Origin: Branchiostoma floridae
Taxonomy: Eukaryota; Chordata; Leptocardii; Amphioxiformes; Branchiostomatidae
DNA length: 64,000 nt
Assembly: GCF_000003815.2 (NCBI RefSeq)
Contig: NC_049984.1
Location: 9,387,952 to 9,451,951, forward strand
Direction of reading: 5' to 3'
The notes below the pieces were generated by a model. The model ran no database searches, was not told where the DNA came from, and was given only the letters and a program-made list of their open reading frames with translations. Shown in pieces: positions 24,180 to 35,400 of this stretch (positions within the stretch are counted from its first letter, which is position 1; each line of letters starts with the position of its first letter). Position numbers and translations under genes: made by a program.

Positions 24180-25081
24180 CACATTAATTATGCAAACTAC
24201 GTCGTGATCTAAATCTTTCCCGTGTTCATGTTCCAACAGACATAAATTACATGTGTTGCATTTATTGAAGTGGAGTTATGGATAACAATTGACTTATACA
24301 AATTCCTCATTGATTATGCAAATTAAGTCCTCATTTGCATAACATGCATATCATTATGAACATCTTTGCCCAAGCTACCTGCATGCCTAAAATGATGCCA
24401 ATCCGTCGTTCCTTTCTGCAGTTATCCTCTTTGAAGTGTCTTGACAAAAATGCCCCTGCAGTTCCACAATTAAATGTTAGGGGGCTGAAACTTGCCCCCA
24501 ATATGTCATGGCACTAAAAGCTATCTACCACGTAAATGTCAAGACCATAGCATGTCTGAAACAAGAGATACATTGAAAAAACTGCTATTATAGAATATTC
24601 TCATTAATTATGCAAATGTACTCCTATTTTGCATAATTAGTATTTTATCGTGTACAACATTGTCTAAGGTACCTACATACCAAAAATCATGAAAATCCGT
24701 TGTTCCCTTCTTGAGTTATCCTCTTCAGAAGTTTTTGACAAAAACGCCCCTGCTATCCCAAAACTAGACGCTAGGGGGGCAAAACTTATGTCATTTCTTC
24801 CTGAGCACAAGAGCTATCTAACACTCAAAAATCGTGACCATAGCATGTTCAGAACACCGAGATAGCAAAACCGGAAGTTGCGCTGCAGTACCAAGGGGAG
24901 CCGCTAGAGGGCCCAAAATCTAATCATTTCCAGCTTTCATCACACACTACCAACACACCAAGTATGAAAGCAATCCACCCAGCCGTTCTTGAGTTATCTT
25001 GTTTACACACACACAAACACACAGACAGACAGACACACAAACGCAGGGTAAAATATAACCTCCATGACATTTCATGGAGGT
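24180..25081. repeat. AT-rich interspersed repeat with 3' terminal hairpin (right flank, second copy)
   Basis: Tandem modules begin 'attaattatgcaaa' (about 24184, 24310 and 24605), each followed by a block such as 'tcctttctgcagttatcct' and 'gcccctgc..ccaaaa'. A CA/CAGA microsatellite follows (about 25010-25042). The element ends in a perfect 10-bp hairpin, acctccatga (25058-25067) with loop catt and arm tcatggaggt (25072-25081). The end resembles the 3' ends of Helitron-like non-autonomous elements. Confidence 0.7.
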
Positions 25082-25942
25082 AATTACAGACGAATGTATT
25101 CTCATCGTCTTCAGACTGGTTGGTGAATGAAACTACAAAATAGAATGATACTCGGGCTACCTACATGCTAAGCAATTCTGTCTTGGTTCATGGTAGGGTT
25201 CATTAACTTGATCTTGTCTTTATATCATGATTAACTACCAGTACTAAACAGATGCTATTTTACAGACTTTGCACACATTACATTACGTTATATGCAATGT
25301 TACAATCCAGAAACGAGAACCATATCCAGGGCTCAGATCAGCCAAGAAATTCGAAGATTCCAACTGAAGATTGGGGGTGCGTACGATGGGCATAGTGATC
25401 GTGTTTTCCTCGCGGAGGATACTTCCGTGGAATGATCGGCGCTTGACAGGTCACATGACGGTGACATGTCAGCTTGCCAAGTCCAACCCCAGTGTTGTTG
25501 GAACCTGATCTGTGTGATACATCAGAGTCACGGCCTTCTCTACAAGTGTTACAGGAAGTCGTTTCCGATATCGCTTGATCTTTAATACGGAGACCGGGAC
25601 AGGGCGATTTCATTTTAACCCTTAAACTGCCAAGCCCTGAACAATAATGGGATGGCACGAAGTATCTTCAAGCTCTTCCCCATTTGTCTAACAACAACAG
25701 CATTTGGATAAAGTTAAACTGCAATCATGTTCTTTATTTCAGGACTAAATCTGGTACCTGCATGTTTAAAAATTAAAGGTGTTTATGAAAAATAATGCAA
25801 TTTCCCGCATGCATAAGTATCTATTCTGTGCAATTATACTTCGGCATATGAAAACCAGCATTCTTCCACGAAGTGCCCACAAATAAAAAAAATCAGGAAG
25901 TTGATGTGTCAATCATTAATCGTGACGATATGGAGACTATAT

Positions 25943-26112
25943 GATATAGGAGAATTCTTTTTTACACAATCAGAAAGCACTTACTTTGCTTACGTTTCGA
26001 TGTCTCTCAGACACCTTCCTCAGAGCTTCTAACCAGAGTTATGCTTCTCGCCATTATCTAAAGGTGGTGTAAGTACTTACTGGTTGTGTAAAAAAAAGAA
26101 CTCTCCTATATC
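25943..26112. repeat. Degenerate fold-back element, same family as 50164-50476
   Basis: The left end 'gatataggagaattctttt' pairs with the right end '...actctcctatatc'. Internal blocks 'tgcttacgtttcgatgtctc' and 'tcagacacctt' match the AP4B1-intron element almost word for word. The arms have diverged and the centre is shorter (about 170 bp in all). Confidence 0.7.
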
Positions 26113-26851
26113 CTATATTCTACCAACATGATGAAATTATTTTTGGAGATAATGGGACTGTTACACAGTTCCCGGCCATAACTCGGCAGCGCTACAACAA
26201 GTATCAATTTTTTCCAATCCAGAACGACACAATGTCAACAGGAGTGTAGGAACATTACCCTGCTATGGACATTATAAGAAAATGACGTCACATTTATACG
26301 ACCTTTAGCAAATACATTTGTTCCTTATTTTTCATACATACTGCAATGTTTTCGCAAACCGCAAAGTGGCGTAGTTATCATGTGTTGTTGTTGAACAGGT
26401 CCTGCAGACCATTTGGCACGATGCCAAAGCTTCCAAGAAAAATCGCTGTTCAGAGAATCGGTGCATCGCTGATGAGTTCCATGTAGCGCTATCGTCGGCG
26501 TGCCGTATTTGGCAGTTTTCAGCATTTCCAGCGGATAGCGTAAAAACGTGCGCTTTGAGGCAAAAGATGGAGACTGTAGAATATCCGTGACAATGATATG
26601 GAAGGTTGTCAGGTCCTCTGTGATCATACTAAACACCGACGTCACAGCTCGTCTTACTCCCTGTAACAAGGGGTTTGAACGGTTGATATTACTGACTCAT
26701 AACATACAGGATGTGCGGTTCACCGCTCCGCCACGTATTGCGAGTATGCTGCAGTATACTTTACCGGCCAGCCGAGAGGTGGCGCTGCACAAGTTGAGCA
26801 GGTTGTCTACGCTGTCAGAGAAAACAATTGATGTCAGGGTCGTTGGATGAT

Positions 26852-26956
26852 TAGCCTGTGTTGACACAATCTCTCGCTGGCTGGGGTTAATGACCCCCCT
26901 AGGACGGAGGCAATATTGTAGGGCCGGCCACTAGGAGCGCGATTTTAGTCAGGCTA
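26852..26956. repeat. Short interspersed element, copy 2, with 7-bp terminal inverted repeats
   Basis: It begins TAGCCTG and ends CAGGCTA. The internal 'acaatctctcgctggctggg' and 'ccactaggagcgcgatttta' match the copy at 6406-6488. Confidence 0.6.
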
Positions 26957-27295
26957 GTTGGATGATGTATATTTGACATATTTGCACAGAGCTATTGACA
27001 AGTACACAATGTATTACTTCCTACATATGTAGGGACCGGTCAGTCTGAAGTGTGGCACAGTGAAACATAACCGAATGCTTGGTCGTAGGTGAATCAAATA
27101 TAAACGGAGTCTAGTGTTGACATAAATAAAATGGTCGTATACAGTAGGGGTATACAGCTCAACTATTTAATGGTAATGATTTTAAATGAGTGATTTTAAA
27201 TATGGAAATTTTATTTCTAATCGACATTGGCTGTCTCTCGTCCCTTCTGTATTGAATGGGATCGATGTGCAAAGTATTGTCTTTTTATACTCATA

Positions 27296-27742
27296 TCACA
27301 TGGGCACGGGCATCCACCACACGTACAGTTCCGTATATCCAACAGGCCGTCCTACGGGGTACGAAGATGATAGAATTCGGAAAAATATCGGGAAAATTGC
27401 CAGGGGAGCCACGCTTAGGGTCATATTCCTTGCTCCTCCGACCAACTCCTCTGTTACGTTAGCAAAACTCCCCTGGTAAATTATTCTCCCTCTAATAGCC
27501 AGCGTTGTCAGTCTGATAGAGACTATCCACCACGTACGCACCCACCAACACGACAATACACAGTAGACAATACACGCACCCACCACACACGTACCCACCA
27601 ACACGACAATACACAGCAGGTGTTTTCTGTAACATCGACTTGAAAGACAAATCCGCACCGGTGTGGGCTGTTCCGCCCTTCCCATAATCCATGTGAGGTA
27701 GCCAGTGTGTAGGATTATCCCCGTCCTCTCCGTCACGGACAC
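27296..27742 (-). CDS. Uncertain ORF with a hydrophobic segment
   Basis: An open frame of 148 codons. After MGRAEQPTPVRICLSS it has a strongly hydrophobic stretch (LLCIVVLVGTCVVGACIVYC) that could be a signal anchor, then NVTEELVGG and NMTLSV, two possible N-glycosylation sites. The hydrophobic part is encoded by a tandem minisatellite ('acccaccaacacgacaatac' occurs twice), so the frame could be a repeat artefact. I recognise no family and found no downstream exon. Confidence 0.25.
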   Translation of the reverse strand: MSVTERTGIILHTGYLTWIMGRAEQPTPVRICLSSRCYRKHLLCIVVLVGTCVVGACIVYCVLSCWWVRTWWIVSIRLTTLAIRGRIIYQGSFANVTEELVGGARNMTLSVAPLAIFPIFFRILSSSYPVGRPVGYTELYVWWMPVPM

Positions 27743-28401
27743 GTTCAGAAGAAAAGAGAGGAACTGAACCTCCGTGGTTACTAATCTAACAACAAGGTCC
27801 CTACACAGGAACGGACGTGCTAAAACGCTCTGACTTCCTCTTTAGCGGGTTACATTTGAAACGACGTCACCACAGCTAGTGTTTCATTCACAGGTGGTTA
27901 TGTGTTACAAGTAAGAAAAATAATATGTATCAGACGGGGTTACACAAGATTTAGGATTAATACAGCATGTAATTTGTTTGAGTGGCTGTATTAATCTCTA
28001 TTGACTGGTTCCCAAGCGTGCATTGATGGGTTTGGAAGGGGACATCTTTACATTGTTTGTAGGTACTTCGGTCATGCCTGGTGAATCCGCTTAGATGGCT
28101 TCTTGTCATGTGACACTGTTTGGAAAAAGGATGGAATCTCGCACAGTTTTGTCCCTGTAAGTAGGTTGAATAATGCCCCATCATTTGAAGAGGTTGTTTG
28201 GCAAAATTGCTCCAACTAGAAATAGCTTTACAGACGAGAAGTCGCCGCAGATGCTGAGCTGAACTCTCGGACGCCAGTACCGTCAAATCCGCGGCGTGCC
28301 TACGCTCGGCGCGCTAGGTCACAAGTGCGTTATGAGTAAAAACCCGCGTCTTTGAAGGAGGCATTTACAGAGTTCCTATCGCAGGAGTCTTTAAGAACAC
28401 G

Positions 28402-31400
28402 ATGGCGTCTTTACGCAATATGTTGGTTCTGACATTTCTCGTGCTGTCCACTGAGGAATCGTGGGCTGCTACAAACCACGGTAAGTGCGGGAAACATCAT
28501 TCGAATCCCGAACCTTTATGGTGTTAATGTTGCGGACGCGTGAGTATGCTGTGTATCCTCAATCCCTCATGAGATTATGGAACAAAAAGTACAAGCACTA
28601 ACAAAAACAGCGGTTGTGTAGGGGTGAATGCTTGTTGATGTAGTATGTAGGTAGTTTAGGACTCGTTGCTGACTTTAGAAAGGACTTAAGTAGTGTACAA
28701 AACCTAAATGAAGGGACAGAACGCAGTTTATAAGTTTTAAGCTCAGTAGGCCAGCTAGAGACGTTTCAAGACGGTAGTTTTGTGCCAAAATGGACTTCTA
28801 CATTCCAAACACTTTACATTTTTCTGCTCAGGGTAGAAGAACTGCCGAAAATACAAAGTTTTTTTAGCGTTCTCGCCTTCATACCCAACAGACTGCTGTA
28901 ATTTTCCGAATCATGTAATGCCAAAGTCCTGTTAATTACAGTTGCCAATCTCTGGCAATATTTCCTGCTCCCTTTATACACATTGACTGTCACATAGCAT
29001 TGAAGACTGTGATCTTGTCGTCCATACAGTATACATGTACCCGACCTGGTGTGGTACTACACTGGAGGTCACGGCCGCCAAGGTCATCTGGCCCGCCACA
29101 AACTACAGGGCCGAGGCGAACCTGTACGGCTCCAGTTACGACTGCACCGTGGTAGCGCGCGCCGAGTATCTCAACCAAACCATCAACCTGTACGCGAACC
29201 TGGCCCTGAGTCAACCCACTGGGGCTGCAGGAACGATGTCACCGGTGTCCGTTGCCATGACTACGATGACGTCAGTGAACATCACCGCCACGACCCAAGT
29301 CGCAAACTCGACCGCAAATGTTACCAGTGGAAATCTAGCGACAAGTACTAGTAGCACCGCAACTAGCGGAAATGTAGCCAGCACTAGCGCCGTAACTAGC
29401 GGAAATTTTGCTACTGATAGCACTGTCACTAACCTAGCGGCTAGTGTCACTAGCGGAAATGACATCACTGCAAGTTGCGACACTGACTACCTAGCTATCT
29501 ACGACGGTCCCAGCACCTCAGCCAATTTGATTGAGAAGCTTTGCTACGGCAACTCACTCCTGGACACAGCCAATCAGGACTCGTCTGGCCCTTACGTCAC
29601 CTTCAGGTTCGTCAGGAGCGGAAAATATCTCTACAACTTCACCATGTGGTACACGTCTTTCACACAGGTACGTTTAGTAGTGCTTCTTACACTAGATTGT
29701 AAATATTTTCACCCTATAAGGCCACTATTTTTGAGAAGAACAACTACAATCAATCTAACATCATCGTTTCTCCACTAACTTTCTTTGCAAAACTTATAAT
29801 TAACCTCCTCTCTGAATCTCTTTAAATGTATTTTGTCTACAATCACAATTCTTCACTCTTGTTGATTTTGAATCTTACGCGAGACGCATGAGACCGTGTT
29901 GATTTGATTATATGGATAATGATTTTGCATAACACCAACTGTTCGTGCCTGATAGCTGCCGTTTGTTACATTTCTGCTACATCTTATGTAAACTGTCTAT
30001 GGGTATGAACATTTGGAAATAAAAATGGAACTTTTCAGCAAACTTACCCTTAACAAGTGAATGACATCTACCGACATGTAAATCTGCCTTAGGTTAGGGA
30101 TGATGTCTTTTACCGGGAATAGAACAAAGAACAGGAAGGGGGATACTTGGTCGGTGTCATCGTGTAGATCTTATGAGAGGGTGCGCTGTTATGGTAGGCG
30201 GGCTGTGATGTCAGGGAAGTTTGGGAAAATTTAAAATCTGGACCCCCTGAAACACCATTTCCTGCATTTTCTGGGGAAAATTTTGCCCTCGGACTAGCTA
30301 GGTTTATCAAATTTCTTTGGGGAAAAATTACACAAGGGTTTCAGCTTGATTATCGCCCCCACAACATATTTTTTTTGGGGGGGGGGGGGCGACTGCCCCC
30401 ACTGTGGATGGCATACACGCGCGCATCAATTCTGCCGTTTCTGAAAAAAAAAATGTCAACCATTCTGACATTTCTGTATATCATGCAAAGCAGCTGCAGA
30501 AAGAGCAAATATATGCTGCAGATGGAAAAATGACGGGATACGTGTACTAATGACATAGCAGGTCAAGCTCAATTCCAAGGTCAAAGAAGAAGATGTGAAA
30601 TAACAAACATGAAGAATCTATTACATTGCTCGGCGTACCAAACTCTATGTGTTACATCATTTGCTCATCTATCCTGACCACTTAGATTTCATGATGAAGG
30701 CCAAATTTTTGTCAAACTTTTTTTAATTTTCACGCTCAGTTTTGGGGTTCTCAGAGCATGTCACCCATATAATCAAATCAACATGGCCTTATTTTGAGTT
30801 CTTCAGCATGTATATCTTGTTGAACTTGACCTTGGTGACTTGCACCTGTCACAGGTAGCTGTGAGGACGGGAGCACCTGGCTGGAGTGTGCGAGCGGCAG
30901 GTGTATCAAGTTCCACCTGACCTGTGACTCGGCTAACAACTGTGGGCGTGGTGACGACACGGACCAGTCCAACAGCGCACCTGCCAGCTGCTCAGGTTGG
31001 CCGAGAGAGTTGTTCTTTTGTCATTGCAATGTTCCATCCCATAAGCAGTTTGTGAATATACAAGTATATCTTAAGATTTGACAGCTCCCACAATGTAAAA
31101 CTATGTAGATGCATAAGAGACTCATTGGGCCGGCAGCACAAGCGACCCAGTCCAAAAAGACGTGGCTAGCAAAAGTGACCCCCAAAAGGCCAAGTCATAC
31201 ACGTGCTCTCAAAAATAAAGCCAGATATGATATATAACTTATTGCGTGTCATGTAATAGCAAGGTACTGAAGTCCATTTCAATTTAGAACATACAAATTG
31301 ACTAGCAAGATAAGCTTATACTGGTAATGGTGGAATGGACGAAGTCGAATATGAAGTTGGAATTCGTGTCTCGTCTGTCACTTCTACATATCGTTGAGTC

Positions 31401-32062
31401 GTATTCCTCGCATTTATGACTGGTGTGAAATTCATCTCGTAGCAACAACGTTAACCCAGTACTTTTTCATACTAAAACGTATCTTGTCTCAACAATGTCT
31501 TCTTTGATTTCTAGAGGAAGAGCCAGTAGCCATTAGTCCGGACTACACGCCGATATGGGTGAGCCTCGGTCTGCTGGGCGGGCTGCTCGCCTCGTTTGCC
31601 GTCTACTGGTGCTGCTGGCGCCCGGGATGGGGCCCGTGGCGCCTCGCTGTTCTCCGTCAGCTGGGCTGCTGCGGTAAGACCGCCGGGTCGGGAAGGAAGA
31701 CAGGCGCAATGTCGGAGAAGTCTGGCCGTGACGGCTCCTTGGATGGGAAGAGTGACTATGGAGATGAGGAGGAGCGAGGAGGAGCGGGGTCTGGACCAGC
31801 GTCGGGAGGACTGTTCTCATGCTTTCGAGGAGGCCAACCGGGAGGCCCGGGGAATACCGGCAAAGTAGGGCACGCTGGGCACGCTGGAGGACGTGGGGAG
31901 GGTTCACCGAAGACGAGATGGGGACAGCAGGGGGAGAGACCTTTCAGCGGAGACGGAGACGGGGACGTCGGGAACGACTACTACCGGATGGAGGACGTGT
32001 TTTACGGTGACGTGTACGACATAGACGACTATGCCGGCGGGCACGCGAGAGAGGCAAGGTAG
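28402..32062 (+). CDS. CUB-LDLa single-pass membrane protein (gene A)
   Basis: Exons 28402-28480, 29030-29671, 30855-30995 and 31518-32062 give 468 residues. Exon 1 is a signal peptide (MASLRNMLVLTFLVLSTEESWA). Exon 2 is a CUB domain: YLAIYDGPS, LCYGN and YVTFRFVRSG are typical. It is split by a Ser/Thr/Asn-rich insert of about 85 residues. Exon 3 is one LDL-receptor class A module (CIKFHLTCDSANNCGRGDD). Exon 4 has a membrane helix (WVSLGLLGGLLASFAVYW) and a Gly/acidic cytoplasmic tail. The end of exon 2 is set by phase: the strong donor at 29668 would break the frame, while the weaker GTTTAG at 29672 gives the phase-1 junction used by gene B. Same architecture and intron phases as gene B, convergent with it. 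A receptor or co-receptor role is inferred only from the domains. Confidence 0.8.
29212..29480 (+). repeat. Mucin-like low-complexity insert within the CUB exon of gene A
   Basis: The DNA word 'actagcggaaat' and variants recur about four times, encoding VTSGN, ATSGN and similar units rich in Ser, Thr, Ala and Asn, with several NxS/T sites. It interrupts the CUB fold between LALSQPTG and CDTDYLAIYDG. Confidence 0.8.
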
Positions 32063-32499
32063 TCCTCTGTAAGATTGGCTTATTGAACTATAAAGATGTT
32101 ATTATCGGATAAAAGCACAAAAAATTAAACGTTGATGCTTTAAGATTTACTAGTACTGACTCTTATATCACTGGAAGTCAAAAGAACATAGAAACAGGGG
32201 GAGAAGAAACCACCAGAGGAAAGTCTGTTTCCAAGAAGCATGTTGTAGCAGATCAAACGTGGTTCCAGTTTTGAAATTTCCTTATATTGCTATACATAAA
32301 AAAATCACAGGTTGAAAATATGGTTATTAATATACAATATGTTACAAGAGGTTTCAATGTTGTCATTGGTATTCTATGTGATTGCTGTCATAGAAAATTC
32401 TGGTAAAACTTGCATAAGAATTCTGATTATCTGAAAATACACATTTTGTTTGCAATTTATACAAGGTATATGTTATAATGTACATATAGTGTAGGAAGA
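32063..32499. other. Shared 3' region of the convergent CUB/LDLa genes
   Basis: AT-rich, 437 bp between the two stop codons; it must contain both 3' UTRs. No other feature seen. Confidence 0.6.
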
Positions 32500-35400
32500 T
32501 CAGGTGTCATCGGGAGATTTGTTCTCTATTACCGTTGACATATTTGACTCGACGGGTCTCTTTTTCATTCCCATAACTCTATTCTCATAACCCATGGACC
32601 GTCTGTCGTGATCTTCGGACTTTCCGTCGTCGCTAGCCGACATTTTCCGACTGGAGGTCGGGCTGATTTTCGGAGTCCCCCCGGTTGTCCATCGGGAGTT
32701 TCCGTATGACGTCTTCCGCCGGACGTGTTTCCAGCGGTGTTTGTTGTATCTGTTGGTTCGCGGGTACGACTCCAGTTTTTCAATGGTGACACCTTTGAAG
32801 AGCAGCCCGCGCTCTGTAGTCCTTTTGTACCAGTACCATCCACCGACGGACGCTAGGGCCAGGGCAGCGGCGATTCCTATCAGGATACCAATCAGCGCCT
32901 CCACGTTAAGGCCTCCTACCTTTGCATCTGAAAATAAATGGGGAAAAAGTTAAGTACTGTTATAAGGCAACATAGTCAGTTGGACGTTCGAAACCATAAT
33001 TGTAGACATTAATCGAAGTATCACGTGCACGGTGCTCTGTGCAAGCAATTTTGAACAGGATATGTCTTGAACGTTTGAAAAGAGCGACTGAATGTTTCTT
33101 TGTACATCCACGGCTTTTGGCACATAGAAAGGTATTAAACGTGCTTTTCCGTCGATTCGTGGTTTGTGACACGAACTATTCTAGAGATCACAAAATATGA
33201 GTAGATACTACAGCTGAGCATGGTTAAGTTTATTTCAAGACATCCAGAACCAGCGGCACAGTTACCAAAGCGAGTACAATGTGAGCAAAGTCTCTCTTTC
33301 CTCACGAAAAACTAAGATAAATGTCTTGTATAAAGATATGTAGATGGATGCCTTTTTGTCGTACCTGAACATGCTGGCAGGTCACTGCTCTCGTCCTCCC
33401 CAGTACCACAATGGTCGATTCCATCACAAACCACGGACGAACAGACGCATCTGCTGACGTTTTCACACAGGAACGACAGTGTGTCTCCTGTACAGGGGGC
33501 TGTAGGCATAATATATGAATGAAAACCTTTATTGTACATACATACCCACTGGGTTCAGTAAAGGTCGCAACAAGATGTACATGGAATATGTACAATGAAT
33601 CTACAATACTCAAGAATCGTATACCACGTGAAATCGACTTCTTCTCGTTTCTTTGTGAAAATATAGAAACAGATATGCTGCTTTATAAGTAAAGGTTTGT
33701 CTAAATATAGAATATGTAGCCTCCAAAGCAGGCTCTCTGGGGCATCGGCCTTTTTTGTGGCTCATAATACACTTACGCTGGCCATGTGTTGTGCTGGGTC
33801 GCTTGTTCTACTGATACGCAGTACAAGCGAACCAGTACAATAAGAAATGGCCAGCAAAAACGTATTATGAGCAAAAGGCCGAAAACGGGCCCAGAGAGCC
33901 TGCTGTGGAGACTAGAGGATATGTAGGATTATAGATTGATGTGTTTTATATCTTAACTATACCAGACTTGTCAGATGACTGACTGTAAACTTTGCTTCAA
34001 TCATTCCGTTGAACGGAATTGTTTTGAGCTGTCGGTACAATTTGTGATCGGGTGTAAATACATTTAGTTTGTATTGGTCTATCAAAATGTATTTCTTTGA
34101 ATCTGAAGAATTAGTTTATAGCAATTGATGATGTTGGCCTATGTAATGTATACATGCTTGTGATTTGCCGTCATATATCATACATGTAGTGTACATTCAG
34201 ACAGAATGCATTTATTCTTACATGTCTAATAATGCCCCATGCAGTATCAATAATTCAGAGCCATTGTCGTTTGACACAGAGAGCAGCAATATGAATGTCA
34301 TCTACAATACAAAACAGGTGCAAGGGTTGAGGCACGTAAGGGCACGTTGATTTGGTACATGGATGACATCATCTGGGACCCCAAAACTGATGCGAGCGTG
34401 CAAATAAAAAAACAGTTTGGCCAAGAAAAGTTGCCTTCATTATGAAATCTAAGTGATCAGGAAGGTAGAACAAACGACACAACACACAGAATATGGCGTA
34501 CCTAACAATAGAATCTTCATTTCTGGCCTTTCACATCTTCTTCTTTGACCTTGGCATTGACATTGACATTCGTCAATTCTATGACATTAGCATACATTTT
34601 CCGATATTTTCCCCATCTACGCTGTTTTGTACGATTTAAGGCATAGTTAAAACTTTTTTATTCTTGGAAACGGCCTAAAATTGATGCGTCGATGTCATCC
34701 AAATAATCAAATCGACGTGACCTGATCTAGGAAAATTGTACTCACGCTCAGAAAACGACGTGTAGATGATCTCAAAGCCCATCTCGTACCCACTGTTGTC
34801 GCTGTTAAACTTCAGCGTCACCGTGTCACCCGATGTGACGATGTTTTCGGGAAGCTTGTATCCGCACCGCGTGCCGGAGATTACCGAAGTGGCGTTCGTG
34901 CCTGCGACGTCACCTTCGTAAATGTCCAAAGTGTCGTAACATCGGTCATTGGTTCCCTCTACTTCGAACCTCTTGTACTGCAGTAGGATTTTCTGCCCAG
35001 GGTTAACCCGTAACACGACCGTGCAGTGGAGGTTATCCGTGTAGTACAGGCTGCGTGTGAGCTCCAGCCTACCGCCACACTGCTTCTGGATTGTTTTGTC
35101 GCAATGTTCGTTCAAATAATCTGAAATAAAAGGCAAAGAAAAGTTACATTAAAGGTAACGCTCACTAGTGACTTTTCTCAATTGGGATACATGAATTTGT
35201 CATGGGATAATTCTACTTAGACGTTAATGATTACAGTGTTTGAAGCATATTCTGCATAGTTTCTCCATTATGAAGGCCCATCTGAGCTGAACAGTGTTTG
35301 TTCTGTCGGAGCTAATTGTGAGTACACGACACAAGTTAGGTCGGCAACGTTTGCTGAGTACACAACTTGACGACATTTGACAAGATCTACGGCCCTTCTA

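Larger units (their letters stand above)
25088..28401. other. Spacer between transposon block and CUB/LDLa gene A
   Basis: No confident gene. It contains the fold-back at 25943-26112, the interspersed element at 26852-26956, and an uncertain membrane-protein-like ORF on the minus strand at 27296-27742, each listed separately. Confidence 0.5.

Noticed and set aside
26325-26850. Opposing open frames of about 100 codons
   Set aside because: They overlap each other, show no domain and no splice partners; judged to be chance frames.
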